Positions 27,701 through 36,846 of a stretch of 64,000 bases of DNA are shown here, one piece after another. The position numbers and the translations under genes are program-made. The stretch spans positions 15,039,520-15,103,519 of the forward strand of contig NC_080546.1 of assembly GCF_028640845.1 (NCBI RefSeq), read 5' to 3'. The stretch is from Ahaetulla prasina (Eukaryota; Chordata; Lepidosauria; Squamata; Colubridae). The notes beneath the pieces are model-generated. The model made no database searches. It saw only the letters and a program-made list of their open reading frames with translations, and was not told where the DNA came from. Numbering within the stretch: the first letter of the stretch is position 1; every line of letters begins with the position of its first letter.

Positions 27701-30700
27701 TGAACCATCAGAACTTTTCCAGCTAAAGAAGTACTCCTTACCACCATTGCTTCAAGTTGTTCTGAGAAAGGTATGCAAAGTTAAATCCTTAAAGAAAAGC
27801 TAGATCTTAAGCAGTCAGAAAATTGGCTACAAAATGGGCTAAATGCCCAGCTCTCCTTCTGGTTAGTTTGTTAGAACAAATAAAATAACAGTGCTAGGAA
27901 CAAGCATTTCACCCTATTTCCCACAGGTACAAGACTATATCACAAAGAAAATCACTGTTAAGTTTTTCTTTTATGAAGAAAAGCACAATGGCTTAGAGGT
28001 TATAGACAGTGAGCTTGTCAGCTAAAAAGCTGTCAGTCTGGGTTCAAGACCTGAGTGCCATGCAATGGGGCAAGCACCTATTATTCCTGCCCACTTAGCA
28101 GTTTGAAAGGATGCATATGTGAGTAGATAAATAGGTACCATTCAGTGGGAAGGTAATCCTGTTCTGTATGTCTCAGTGTATAATCTTTCTGGCCACATCA
28201 CCACAGAAGTGTCTTCGGACAACGCTGGCTCCCTTGGCTAAGAAATGGAGATGCGCACTGTCCCTTGAATCGGACATGACTGAACAAGGGAAACCTTTAC
28301 CTCCTCCCCCCCCCCCTTTATGACACTCCTCTACTCTTGGCAGAAGGTTAGAACCTCATTTGACCCACTATGGCAGAACAGGCAGAAAGAAAGGTCCATT
28401 TTGCACTTGGATAGCAAGATGTGAAAGAAACCTATTCTGTGGATTGCCCTCTGGGTTGAAGGAGGACTTTCTACCATCTTGAGAACTTCCTTGGAATTAG
28501 AATGCCCCATTATGTGCCTTTCATTTAAATAGCAAGATATAATTCTGGTAACAGACCCTGATTATGCACATCTCTGTTCTGTTGGACAGAGCTTCAGTTA
28601 CTTTGCTAGCTTCTATAATATGATATACTATTTTTATGAACTTGATGATGCTGATGAGAAAAAAACCTAATCATTCAGCAACATGGTTTGGGTGAAGTCA
28701 TACTTCTTCTGGCCTAAGTTAGCCTCAAAAGAGGAATCATTTTTACCCTTTCGTAACAGAAGAAAAAGAATCGTATGAACTTCTCTGGATGATTTATATC
28801 TCTAACCTTTACTCCAACTTTTACCATGGCTACCAAGGTTATTTCCTGTTTGTTCAATTCAGTTGTTAATTTTGCTTGAAAGCTTTTAATCCTTTAATAT
28901 GCTAAATTTAGGACTGATTTTCTCTGTTAATGTCAAATAAATGCTGATAAAAGCTAACGATTACGTCTTATTGCAGGAAACTGTGACATTGTACCCATTC
29001 CAGATGCACAGCTTTGCATTGTCAACATTTGCCTCTTTAATTGGTCCATTTGGAGGGTTTTTTGCTAGTGGGTTCAAAAGAGCTTTCAAAATCAAGGTGA
29101 GAACATAACCTGGGGTGGCTTTTTGTAAGCACATATTTTAAAAAATGTGTCTTCAGTTGCTAAAGATAATAAACTGTTATTAATGGACTACTGCAGTGAT
29201 AATTAACTTTCAACTCAATAGTTTAAAAGATAGCAACAATGAAACCTCATAATGTTTAATGATTTAAGGGGAAAGAGATGTCTTGCAAACATAGCAATTT
29301 ATGATATTTGGGTAATGAGATCATTATGCAGATTAAGCCACTTGTATCAATTTATGCCTTTTGTGTGATGGGGTAATTATGCAAATGACATAAATTGATA
29401 CAAAATAATGTGATTTGCATATAAACATCATTATGCAAATAGCACGAGTCAATCCAAAATAATGTCATATATATGTCATTATGCAAATGTCAGCATTGAT
29501 ACAAATTATGTAATTTGCATTGTGACATCATCACACACTATTTTTGCAAATTCTCCGTCGGAATTCTATGCACTGTCCGTTCTATTGTGATCTGCCAGAT
29601 CAGAATTTCACAATATTCAATTGGTTGACTGTCCTACTAAACCGTGGATACTGGGTCATGTAGTCAAATACTTAATATAAGGACGTTCTTTCCTCTTTAA
29701 GGATTTTGCTGATACTATTCCTGGCCATGGTGGAATAATGGATCGTTTTGATTGTCAATACTTGATGGCTACTTTTGTACATGTCTATATTACCAGTTTC
29801 ATAAGGTATGTTTCCGTAGTTCCTCAGCACCCCATTTCTGCAGCCAAGTCTTCTGAGAATAGGATGCTGAACCTCAATCAAATGGCCAGGTTTTGGAGAG
29901 AGCTCTCTGGGAAGCAAACTGTTTCATTCTCATCTATAACCCTAACACCAGAAAACCTGAAAAACAGCCTGAAATTAGGCTGGTAAATTTTAGCCAAGTT
30001 TTCCAGGAAAAACTGGCAATGTGCTTGGAAATGGAAGTGGTTTATCTTCCAGAGACCAAATATAACCCTTTCCATCCTTTGAATCAATTGCCTGCTTGCT
30101 TCCTGACAACCTGATAATGTCCTGTTGTCCCACTGTGGGAGCTGCGTTGTTACCAGTAAGTTCTGAGTACTGTTTACTATTTATAAAGCTCTGTATAGCT
30201 TTATAGTTGGTCCTGTCAATTCTTCTCATCCTCAAAAGTTACTCTCTGCCCTTAAAAATAATAATGCCTTAAGCATTTATTGAGCTGAAATAAAAATGTA
30301 TCGCAAAAATCAGTCTTCTTAGAGGAATGGAATATGGCCGGCATTGAGACTGTTTAATTAAAAGTCCAGGTTTTGCAATTGTAGATATGCAAGCTGAAAG
30401 CCTGCGCCCCAGAGACACAACCGACCATGCAAAGTGGCATTCAATGATCCGAAAAGCAGACCCTGCATCTGTGGGAATATGCTAGGAAGAATAAGAGGTT
30501 TTACAATTGTATAGAACCACAAGTTTTGCTAAGGAAAACTCAGCATTCTTTTTGCAAAAGATGCTGCGTCAAACTTTTATGAGTTCTTGAATGTGTCAGC
30601 AGTTATTAGCAGAGAAGGCCCAGTAGTGTTTGCCTATGAAATGATATCTAAGAAAGGCATAGAGAGGATGTATCTTTGTTGAGTTCAACAGCAGACTAAA

Positions 30701-32358
30701 AATAGAAAGAATAGATATGGGTAGCAGTACAAGCAATTTCTTCATGTCATAGAATTTTGTATTACCTCTAAATAAGTAAGGATTGCCATGGTATATAATA
30801 AGAACCCCTTATTTTCATCTGTCTTGAACGTTACATAAAATATTTAGCAAAAGTCCTAGGTCTCTCTTGTTATCTTCCTGATACCATCATTCCGATGGCA
30901 TTTGGAACAGGGAAGCAAAGCAGAGATGAATTAGGGCAGAATTGAGAACTTCAGAGCTCCGATGGCAAAGCAGGCAGTACTGCTTACATCCTCTCATGCG
31001 GAATCTATATTAGTGCTCGGTCAGTCATGTAAGAGAAGTCAGCTATTTATGCTTTAGACGGCAAATTCTCTTGTTATCTAATAGCGAATTTCCCTGGCAG
31101 CTTTTTATAATGGGAAAGTAGACTTGCTATTGTTAGAGGAAGCACTTTGTGTTCCTGGAGAACAGGATCCGACCTGAGTAAGGATTTCAGAAGCCAGTTT
31201 TTGTAATCTAAACAGAAAGACTTGTTTACAGGAAGTCCATGAGGTCAGAGAAGCCTAATGCTTAGCTGGTTCTGTCCCACCAGGACTATAGTCAAGAGGA
31301 GAGCTCTCATGGGTGCATGCCTAGAAAACAAAGGCAGAAACCCTGGGATTAACAATCAAATAAACAAGGAGCAGGAAGGATTAGAGTTACAGATGAAATG
31401 AAGGACTAAGGGTTAACAGATTGTTTCCCAGCTGCCCCTTGTGTCAGTAGGTTATGAAGTGCTAAGAGACAGCACATCTGAAAGCCCGTCTTCAGCAATG
31501 ATGATCAGTTAGAATTTGGGTTTTTTGCTTCTGTCCCTCGCAAAAGTGTTTTTATTGCTTGCTTCCAGAACACACTGCTAAGGAAAAAAAACATTAAACA
31601 CAAATTATTGAATGAAAAAGCCCAGGCTGTCTCACGGCTTGATTTTGGAATATACTGTACATGGGGCTGTTCTTGAAGACTACTCAAAAAGTTCAGTGGG
31701 TTCAGAATGTACCAGAATTGGCAGTGTTCAGAGGGCATCACCACCTCTGCTTACCAGGCTCCACAGGTTGGCAGTTGCTTCTGGGTGCAATTCAAGGTCC
31801 TGGTTGTTACCTATAAAGCCCTACGTGGCATACGGCCAGCTACTTGAGGGTTCCTAGTATCTGCCTGGTGGCTTTGATTCAACAGTGTTGCTGTGTTTGG
31901 GATCTCTTCCATTAAAAAGGGCCATATATTGGGACTCCAGAAGCACAGCTTCTGTGTTACAGCACCTGCCCTCTGGAATGACGTTCCCAAGATCCTACTG
32001 GTATTTTTGGAGTGCTTAGAAAATCAGATTCTTCACCAGGCCTTTGGCAAGTAAGGGGATGGATCCTTCTGAGGAAATGGCATGTTTCACTGCCCCTTTT
32101 GCTATCTTTACTTATGGGGGTTTCTTTTTTTTATTGCTATATTGTTTTTTATAATTGATAAACAAATTAAACAAATAGAAAAGTGACACTGCAGATTGAA
32201 ATGTTGTCTTCTTAAACGTAATCACCAGGGGCCCGAATCCCAGCAAATTGCTGAAACAACTGTTGGTACTCCAGCCAGAGGAGCAATTAAACATTTATAA
32301 AACTTTGAAATCGCACCTCATCGAGAAAGGATTCCTCCAACCATCACTGAGAGGCTAG
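6634..32358 (+). CDS. CDS1: CDP-diacylglycerol synthase 1 (phosphatidate cytidylyltransferase 1), 13 coding exons
   Basis: CDS1 makes CDP-diacylglycerol and pyrophosphate from CTP and phosphatidic acid at the ER membrane. This feeds phosphatidylinositol and cardiolipin synthesis. Coding exons: 6634-6708, 15623-15750, 16196-16292, 16622-16719, 17200-17339, 19199-19257, 20344-20426, 22675-22762, 26022-26090, 27618-27770, 28977-29096, 29702-29805 and 32229-32358. All have GT/AG borders and compatible phases. They total 1344 nt: 447 residues plus TAG, close to the roughly 460 of mammalian CDS1. The CTP-transferase signature spans residues 361-387, starting [11 protein letters not shown] and ending HGGIMDRFD, split across exons 11 and 12. 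Several hydrophobic membrane segments begin near residue 75. The N-terminal ELRRRG and the convergent WDFY3 neighbour favour CDS1 over the paralogue CDS2. No frameshift or missing signature residue is seen. Confidence 0.96.
6709..7689 (+). other. CDS1 intron 1, 5' part
   Basis: AT-rich intron sequence. I see no gene or recognisable repeat in it. Confidence 0.5.
7690..9273 (-). pseudogene. Decayed copy of an uncharacterised, invertebrate-like multicopy protein family
   Basis: Read from 9273 downward in shifting frames, conserved-looking blocks appear in a coherent N-to-C order. An N-terminal block (9067-9273) starts [20 protein letters not shown] and has [10 protein letters not shown]. The next (8620-8860) has [16 protein letters not shown] and [12 protein letters not shown]. 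Then (8260-8480) [26 protein letters not shown] and HYHRRDWP. Then (8080-8250) [19 protein letters not shown] and GPQIKKIIE. The last (7690-7950) has [17 protein letters not shown] and [11 protein letters not shown] with a terminal TGA. At least four frame changes and internal stops make it a pseudogene. A GTAAGG donor-like site at 9066-9061 and an AG acceptor-like site at 8859-8858 suggest one retained intron of about 200 bp. CxxC pairs suggest zinc binding. Family identity is from memory of insect hypothetical proteins, with no search run. Confidence 0.6.
9360..9485. repeat. Heat-shock-element-like tandem repeat
   Basis: A degenerate tandem repeat of about 10 bp built from TTCnnGAA units. 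Bases 9409-9431 give five perfectly spaced alternating TTC/GAA triplets, the exact heat-shock-factor binding arrangement. It lies about 90-210 bp upstream of the ATG of the minus-strand pseudogene. It may be simple-repeat coincidence or a relic of that gene's promoter. Confidence 0.5.
9486..10534. other. AT-rich intron 1 sequence
   Basis: No recognisable gene or repeat seen in this stretch. Confidence 0.4.
10535..10885 (-). mobile_element. BovB/RTE-like LINE fragment
   Basis: The minus strand reads [10 protein letters not shown], then [13 protein letters not shown] and [18 protein letters not shown]. These match the C-terminal RT region of BovB/RTE-type elements as I recall them, and BovB is abundant in squamates. 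Frame interruptions show it is dead. Confidence 0.7.
11284..11422. mobile_element. TA-flanked MITE with AATAAGAC termini
   Basis: Left end TA|CCATGTTTTCCCGAAAATA and right end TATTTTGGGGGAAGCAGGG|TA are inverted copies with TA on both outer sides. This is the structure of a mariner-type miniature element. Internal GGGGCTTATTATCAGGGGAT-type repeats are present. Confidence 0.65.
11423..12390. other. Intron 1 sequence without recognised features
   Basis: No gene, RNA or repeat recognised. Confidence 0.4.
12391..12777 (+). mobile_element. TA-flanked MITE (CAGGTAGTCC family), copy 3
   Basis: Near full length. Starts AGGTAGTTCTCGACTTATTG after TA and ends GTTAAGTTGAGGATTACCTG followed by TA. The landmark GTCATAAATCATTCTTTTCA is present. 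Confidence 0.75.
13471..13510. repeat. Exact 20-bp tandem duplication
   Basis: The unit GTGATGATCATGTGCTTATG occurs twice head to tail with no mismatch. It is a small local duplication in intron 1. Confidence 0.8.
14085..14176. mobile_element. Fragment of hAT-like miniature (CAGTGGTGGG family)
   Basis: Begins CAGTGGTGGGTTGCTACTAG and contains GAACTGGTAGCGACAGGAGG and CTGCCCACCTGC, shared with the longer copy at 50878-51036. Confidence 0.6.
14200..15622. other. CDS1 intron 1, 3' part
   Basis: AT-rich. No gene or repeat recognised apart from a short CAA repeat near 15425. Confidence 0.4.
15623..15750 (+). CDS. CDS1: CDS1 coding exon 2
   Basis: Acceptor TTTTAG|GAT, donor CCAG|GTATGA. Residues 26-67 plus two bases of Arg68. 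Acidic cytosolic N-terminal region ([16 protein letters not shown]) ending with the conserved KKALSGLSS. Intron 1 before it is the gene's longest at about 8.9 kb. Confidence 0.95.
16196..16292 (+). CDS. CDS1: CDS1 coding exon 3
   Basis: Acceptor TTTCAG|A, donor CTT|GTAAGT. Completes Arg68 and encodes WKNWWIRG followed by the first hydrophobic membrane segment ([19 protein letters not shown]). Confidence 0.95.
16622..16719 (+). CDS. CDS1: CDS1 coding exon 4
   Basis: Acceptor TTTCAG|GTC, donor CTG|GTAAGT. Encodes [20 protein letters not shown], then [12 protein letters not shown], with the conserved KCFHE motif. Confidence 0.95.
17200..17339 (+). CDS. CDS1: CDS1 coding exon 5
   Basis: Acceptor TTACAG|G, donor GCAG|GTAAGA. 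Encodes a membrane segment ([13 protein letters not shown]) and the conserved [14 protein letters not shown]. Confidence 0.95.
18164..18403 (-). mobile_element. hAT-type non-autonomous element with perfect 8-bp TSD
   Basis: Ends TGGGGTATCCAACAC and GAGTTTGACACCCGTG, relics of the hAT-like terminus CAGGGGTGTCAAACTC. Flanked on both sides by TTCTAGGG (18156-18163 and 18404-18411), an exact 8-bp target duplication. Lies in CDS1 intron 5. Confidence 0.75.
19199..19257 (+). CDS. CDS1: CDS1 coding exon 6
   Basis: Acceptor TATAG|GA, donor ATG|GTATGT. Encodes [19 protein letters not shown], a short membrane segment followed by the conserved HYRLQFYM. Confidence 0.95.
19258..20343. other. CDS1 intron 6
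   Basis: AT-rich intron with nothing recognisable in it. Confidence 0.4.
20344..20426 (+). CDS. CDS1: CDS1 coding exon 7
   Basis: Acceptor TACCAG|TTC, donor CTG|GTAAGG. Encodes [18 protein letters not shown] and IQNLFEGMI, strongly conserved in animal CDP-DAG synthases. Confidence 0.95.
20427..21150. other. CDS1 intron 7, 5' part
   Basis: No recognisable gene or repeat. Confidence 0.35.
21151..21484 (+). mobile_element. TA-flanked MITE (CAGGTAGTCC family), copy 4
   Basis: Begins CAGATGGTTCTTGACTTATG with CCACAATTGAGAA following. The inverted right end is degenerate (GCTGTAAGTCAAGGGCTG). An older, diverged copy. Confidence 0.6.
21556..21837 (+). mobile_element. hAT-like miniature (CAGAGGTGG family)
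   Basis: Termini CAGAGGTGGTATTCAGCAGG and TGAACCCACCACTG. Flanks ACTAGACT and ACTACATT match at 6 of 8 positions, consistent with an aged 8-bp target duplication. The interior is GC-rich with GAGAACCAG and CCACGCCCACC blocks, shared in reverse orientation with the copy at 43337-43645. Confidence 0.7.
22028..22409 (-). mobile_element. TA-flanked MITE (CAGGTAGTCC family), copy 5
   Basis: Full length, with TA|CAGGTAGTCCTCATCTTAAC at the left and GTCAAGGACTACCTG|TA at the right. Both TA target bases are intact. Confidence 0.8.
22675..22762 (+). CDS. CDS1: CDS1 coding exon 8
   Basis: Acceptor GTGCAG|G, donor AAG|GTAAAT. Encodes [19 protein letters not shown], then [10 protein letters not shown], including the conserved CNDI (metal/substrate region) and FGRTPLIK. 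Confidence 0.95.
22763..23402. other. CDS1 intron 8, 5' part
   Basis: No recognisable gene or repeat. Confidence 0.35.
24310..24762 (+). mobile_element. LINE 3' end (CR1/L2-like) with GAAT/AAAT tail
   Basis: Reads [20 protein letters not shown] then [13 protein letters not shown] and a stop, the usual C terminus of this LINE. An AT-rich 3' UTR follows, then the hairpin tail CCGCCCTGAGTCTTCGGAG plus AAGGGCGG and a (GAAT)n(AAAT)n microsatellite of about 100 bp. Severely 5'-truncated and inserted into the Tc1 element. Confidence 0.8.
24663..24762. repeat. (GAAT)n(AAAT)n microsatellite
   Basis: A pure tetranucleotide run forming the 3' tail of the LINE insertion. Confidence 0.95.
26022..26090 (+). 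CDS. CDS1: CDS1 coding exon 9
   Basis: Acceptor ATTAG|CTC, donor ATT|GTAAGT. Encodes [15 protein letters not shown], the near-invariant SPKKTWEG motif of the family, and the start of a membrane segment. Confidence 0.96.
26402..26650 (+). mobile_element. tRNA-derived SINE, full length
   Basis: Head GAGCCGTGGTGGCGCAGTGG with A-box character, a weakened B box near 26480, a body with CAGCCTTCCATCCTTCCGAG, and a tail GCAGTATATAAGTCTTAGTG with GCTATT repeats. Close relatives lie at 42380-42612 and 60765-61001. Lies in CDS1 intron 9. Confidence 0.8.
26656..27617. other. CDS1 intron 9, 3' part
   Basis: No recognisable gene or repeat. Confidence 0.35.
27618..27770 (+). CDS. CDS1: CDS1 coding exon 10
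   Basis: Acceptor TTTCAG|GTT, donor AAG|GTATGC. Residues 280-330, with [23 protein letters not shown] and [12 protein letters not shown]. The first few residues (VAHLLAQH) are the most diverged from remembered mammalian sequence. Confidence 0.95.
27978..28300 (+). mobile_element. Sauria-type SINE (tRNA head, BovB-like tail)
   Basis: Head with CACAATGGCTTAGAGG and GGTTCAAGACC boxes, a body with GTGAGTAGATAAATAGGTAC, and a tail ATCGGACATGACTGAAC typical of SINEs moved by BovB/RTE LINEs. The family name is from memory. Confidence 0.7.
28977..29096 (+). CDS. CDS1: CDS1 coding exon 11
   Basis: Acceptor TTGCAG|GAA, donor AAG|GTGAGA. Residues 331-370, with [20 protein letters not shown] and the first half of the CTP-transferase signature, [10 protein letters not shown]. 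Confidence 0.96.
29373..29520. repeat. Degenerate tandem repeat with five octamer motifs
   Basis: Exact ATGCAAAT at 29379, 29433 and 29481 and exact ATTTGCAT at 29413 and 29513, all within 142 bp. The spacer TTGATACAAAATAATGT recurs, so this is a decayed inverted/tandem array of roughly 50 bp. It is in CDS1 intron 11, 180 bp before exon 12. Confidence 0.75.
29702..29805 (+). CDS. CDS1: CDS1 coding exon 12
   Basis: Acceptor TTTAAG|GAT, donor ATAAG|GTATG. Completes the signature with [17 protein letters not shown], then [17 protein letters not shown]. Confidence 0.96.
30116..31639. other. CDS1 intron 12, middle part
   Basis: No recognisable gene or repeat. Confidence 0.35.
31640..32065 (+). 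mobile_element. CR1/L2-like LINE fragment
   Basis: Broken frames give a [24 protein letters not shown] block near 31790-31840 and a truncated LWND..P block near 31975, as in the LINEs at 1-1480 and 24310-24762. Ends about 160 bp before CDS1 exon 13. Confidence 0.65.
32229..32358 (+). CDS. CDS1: CDS1 coding exon 13 (terminal)
   Basis: Acceptor CACCAG|G completes Arg405. Encodes [20 protein letters not shown], then [13 protein letters not shown], ending LQPSLRG and TAG at 32356-32358. Confidence 0.95.
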
Positions 32359-34589
32359 GAGGACGGAATGATGGACTACAAAGTGAAGCCCAGCCGGGAA
32401 TGCAATTCTGCTTCGGAGGAGAGAGGTGTGTGGGAATCAAGCCAGCCTGTGTCCAAAGATATGACTGTTTACGGAGAATACTGTGAACACCCAGGATGCC
32501 ATGCAAGATTTTAAGTTTTTTTTTTAACAACTGCATGTTTTTGCAATAATTTATATTCCTGAATTAATGGAATGAGACTTCTTGCTTTGGTCTTAACTGT
32601 TCTGTTCTGAGCAATGATGCACATACTCCTAGTAAATAAAAGTTAAAGAAACAATTAGGGTGTGCAGTTTATAAAAAAAAAAGCCTTTCATTTAGTGCAA
32701 TGATATTAATATTAATGACACCAGTTCAGTGAATGGTATTCTGTAGGACAGTGTTGGTATCTCAGTTATAGAACTTAAGTAACAACCAAATGGCAATAGA
32801 AGCTGTTTTGCCATCCCCCCCCCCCCAAGAGCAGGGAAATTGGCAAATTTGTATTTTTTTTTTTAAGTTTCTCAGGTTGACTGTGTTTCTAATGAAAAAA
32901 AACCCAATAGATATGTATTGGGGAGAGATGAGTCGAGTGGAAAGATACAGGCTCTTAGGGTATCTTCTCTGTGGGACTGGAAGCGAAGATTGGATGCCCC
33001 TTAACAGAATCATAGGGATCTAGTTACATGAGGGGTGGCCTGCATTTTCCCAAGCAAGTTCCATTCAGAGCTTTTGAGCGGGCGCCAAGAAACGTGCCTC
33101 CAAATGTTCAGATGTGTTAAGTTTAATTGTTCTGTGTCTTTTATGGTAAGTGCAATAGAAGTGCTCTCTTGGCAATTTCAGGAAGTACAGAGGCTGGATT
33201 CAGTGTGGTTTTTTGCCTTTGTGGGAGGATTTGTGTCTCCACCATCCTAACCGGGAAGATCTTGGCCAATCACATTGGAGTCTTCAAGCCCGCCTCACCT
33301 GCTCTGTCTGAAGAGCAAAGCTGAGATATGCTCAATATTATTCAGACTTTTCTTGAGTCTTGCATAAACTGTCACATTTTAAAGAGTTTCTTCGTTTCTT
33401 CACATCTTCTGCACGATTTCTCTTATCATGTTATAAGCCCAACACCTTATTTTTAAATTCAAATAACAGTAAGTGGAAAGCCAAAAACCATGGTAAGAAT
33501 GTGACTGACTAAATGGGATTTAAGGCATTAAACGGTTGCAGTCTTTGCAGACTTCCTTTGCTATGCAAATGAAGGGAGCAACACAAAAGCTCAGTTCATT
33601 TAATTGGATTGGGCAAGATAACTTCTAAGGGATTGTTCCCTACAAATTTAATTTGAATGTTAATTTTCTTTGCAGTGAGCATTCAAGACTTCTTATTTTT
33701 GTAGGGTTTTAAGGCTTAACCCCTGTTTTTGTCCTTTTTTGCTTACCTTTTTAAAGCAGTTTTGTGGAATCCCCTATCCATCTTTGACTTCCAAAATAAT
33801 GAAGCCTGTATGTTTGATTTTCAGCAATAGTAAGATTACTCTGGACAAGGCAGAAATCCAGTAGATTCAGACTAACGTTACCAACTGAAACTGCTGCAAA
33901 TGAGGAATATTGCCAATATTTAAACACTGGAGAGTCCTTGCAACATTTCTTTAGTAACAGGGAAGCAGCAGTAGTGTTTGTCCTGCCTGTATTGCTCCAT
34001 TATTAGCAAAAGCTGGTTATAATACAGGACTAACTGAAGTTTTTCCCTTCAGCCATTGTCTTTGACCCTCCTAGTACTTGCAGCAGCTGTGATTCTTTTG
34101 GCTAACACAAAGAGGCCCTGAGGCTGGGTTCAGAATCTTTGCTTGAACATCCAACGACACATTTGCCATATTGAGAAATCTGTATGGAACTGGGGTTCTC
34201 TGAATATGTCCACTGTTCAGTCCACTTCCATCCACTCTTTTTCTTTTCAATTGTGAGGGTTGTAAGATCAGGCACCAGACATCTTCAGTGGTGTAGAAGA
34301 GCCACCATTGTAGTCAGGCTATTCTTTTGGTCAGGCAGTGCCAGAGGTAGATCACAAGATCTGCTGAGACTACCTAACACCTTTGGGATGAGTCTACCCA
34401 GCTATTCGTACCTGAAACCTGCGTGGTAGGTGCCATTTCTTCAGGTTGGGTAAAATACTTGTTTGGCAGGGATCGTACAGAATGAATCCTATGGCTTGGC
34501 ATTCCATGTCCTTTTATGTTCAGCAAGGTTGGGTGAAAGAAGGATTTTCAATGGGACTCCTGCGTCGAAAAAACCTTAGATTTCTAAAG

Positions 34590-34683
34590 CAGGGGTCTCC
34601 AACCTTGGCAACGCTTTGCTGGATGGAGAATTCTGGGAGTTGAAGTCCGCCAGGCTTAAAGTTGCCAAGGTTGGAGACCTCTG
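34590..34683. mobile_element. Palindromic hAT-type miniature with perfect 8-bp TSD
   Basis: Termini CAGGGGTCTCCAACCTTGGC and GCCAAGGTTGGAGACCTCTG are inverted copies. Both flanks are TTCTAAAG (34582-34589 and 34684-34691). It lies in the inferred CDS1 3' UTR. Confidence 0.85.
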
Positions 34684-35612
34684 TTCTAAAGTGATACTGC
34701 TGACAAGTAGGATAGAGCCCAACGGACATGGCCGTTTAAGGAGGCAAAACAGGGCAAAAAAGACCATACCTAACAAGAGATGCTGGCATCCGGTTAAAGG
34801 TTAGCAGGAATATTTGCACTGAACACGCTAGTCATTGTATGTCTGTAAAAAATAAGACTTAAAAAGTTTTCTTTAGAAAACATGCTACTTATTCCATCTT
34901 GATGGTGAATCATAAAAATATGTAAAGTTCAGTTTTAATATAACATTGTAATTTTGGGGGTTATGTTTGTGTAATTTTTAAATATTTTTTTAATTTAAAT
35001 TGGTTTGTATTTAAGCAGCTGAATGCAAATGAATTAAAGCAGTCAGCTTTGTTTGCACTAATAAGAGACACCACTATATAATGCTGCTATTCCTTCAGCT
35101 GAAAAAGCCTTTTTGATAATGTTAGTTGCGTTCCAGCATCGTCATCTATTTAGGTTATCTTTTAAATAAAACACTTTTTGGTGACAATGTAAAAATAACC
35201 TAATAAACTGCTGCAAACTATTCCAAAAGGTGTTTATATATGTACTCACACATATATAAGAAGCAGTGCCAATAAGCCGTTCACAAAAAATAAGAGTTTT
35301 GCTTTTATAGGTTTAGTGAAATCACCTAGAAAACTAAATGTTGGAATCGTATTGGCTGAGTTAGAATGTGTACTGGCTGTCATTTTAAGAATATAACTCG
35401 GCTTTAGGTTCTTCTCTCCGTTGTCCGCAATTAGAAGTTTTCCAAAATCTCTATTCTAACAGTGTGATCCAAAGGAAACTCTTCGCTTATATCTGCCTTT
35501 TAATTTGCACTTTTCAGTAAAACACCTCCACTTGCTTAGCAAAATTGTGCATACTGTAAATGTTTGAGCATTGAGATGTGTTTTGACTATTTTGTAGAAC
35601 TGAGCTGGAGAT

Positions 35613-35618
35613 AATAAA
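35613..35618 (+). terminator. CDS1: Candidate distal CDS1 polyadenylation signal
   Basis: Exact AATAAA followed 25-50 bp later by a GT/T-rich region. It is the last strong + strand signal before WDFY3 3' UTR sequence begins on the other strand. Confidence 0.5.
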
Positions 35619-35640
35619 GCTCTGCTGAAAAAAACCCCAG

Positions 35641-36825
35641 CATTGTGCGTTTTCTTTGTATGTAAAAAGTATTCTCAGATTGCAGTTAATACTGAAGTTC
35701 TGGTTGAGTTCCTCAAGAAGTTAACTGATGCTTCTATTAGTTACTAATAAGCCAGTGAAAAAGTGATTTTTTAAAAATCCAGTTTTGATATTTTATGGCC
35801 AGGAACGCACAACATAAACTTGGTTAGCAATTGGTCTGGTTACTTATGTTCCCAAATAAATTGTATTTTGAAGTAATCATCTAATTCAAGCAACACGCTC
35901 CTAAAAGATACTGAAGCACAAGCTACCAATCCAATCCAACCTTCTGCCAATCCAGGCTATCATGCAGATCTGATTTTCTAGAGCGGGTTTTTTTTTTGTT
36001 CACTTTAAATTAAAGACCTCTTGCTAGAAAGGGGACATAATGCAACATGACTTGTTTATTCTAAAACTTGATTGGAATGCATAGCAGGGATTTTTTTTTT
36101 TTACAAAAAATTCTTTTCATCCACTAATGAAAAAACACATTTCCGTCTCTATCCAAAACTTCCTAAAAGAAAAAAAATACAATGCTCTTTGCAGGTAATG
36201 CAAAGCGAATGAAAACGTATTCTTTGTATCTTGACAAGCCAGCAAAGCTAGCTGGGTAATTCTTCGAGTTGAAATCCGCCAGGCTTAAAGTTGCCAAGGT
36301 TGGAGATCCCCGTTTTAGATAATGGATGGGCCGTTTCTAGTTAATGGAAATCCTACTGCGATTCCCTTTCATAAGTTTTCATTTAACTACGTTTTTTTTT
36401 TAAATACAGCAGATTTGGAAGAGGCATCAAGCATAGATGCAGGTTAAGAGGAATATCGTGTATGATTAAAAAGTCCCATGTAAATTCAAGGACATACAGT
36501 AGTTCTTCACATTTCATCCTTCCCTTTCATGCTACTATATTTAACTTTCAGCATCTTAAACCCCATGATTTTTATTATTGGATAATGCAAGCATCTGGAA
36601 AGCTCGCTCTGCATTCAAAATTCAACAGTCCTATATTCTTAATCGCTGCAAGCAACTTGGATCAAAACAGTTCAGTGCTTTCTATTAGCTTCTTCAGTTT
36701 GCACTGGATAAACAAGTTACTTTGATTTTTGGGGCAGATTGAGTTTGACTTGGCTGGAAACAGAATTCTTGATGCACGCTCCTTATCCAATAGTTTAAAA
36801 ATAAATGTTTCCAAAAAGAGGCAGA
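35641..36825. other. Intergenic gap between convergent CDS1 and WDFY3
   Basis: About 1.2 kb between the two inferred polyadenylation regions. It holds the right half of the palindromic hAT-type miniature (36238-36312, AAGTTGCCAAGGTTGGAGAT). Nothing else recognised. Confidence 0.5.
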
Positions 36826-36846
36826 AAAACTTGGTGGTAAATAGTA

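Larger units (their letters stand above)
32359..35640 (+). other. CDS1: CDS1 3' UTR (inferred)
   Basis: Runs from the TAG stop to a probable distal polyadenylation site. Candidate AATAAA signals lie at 32635-32640, 35165-35170 and 35613-35618. The last is followed by a GT/T-rich stretch (GCGTTTTCTTTGTATG), the best downstream element. A hAT-type miniature lies inside at 34590-34683. Which signal is used cannot be told from sequence. Confidence 0.55.

Noticed and set aside
29672..30235. Open frames of about 70-80 residues on both strands after CDS1 exon 12
   Set aside because: They are exon 12 read through its donor into the intron, plus antisense shadows.
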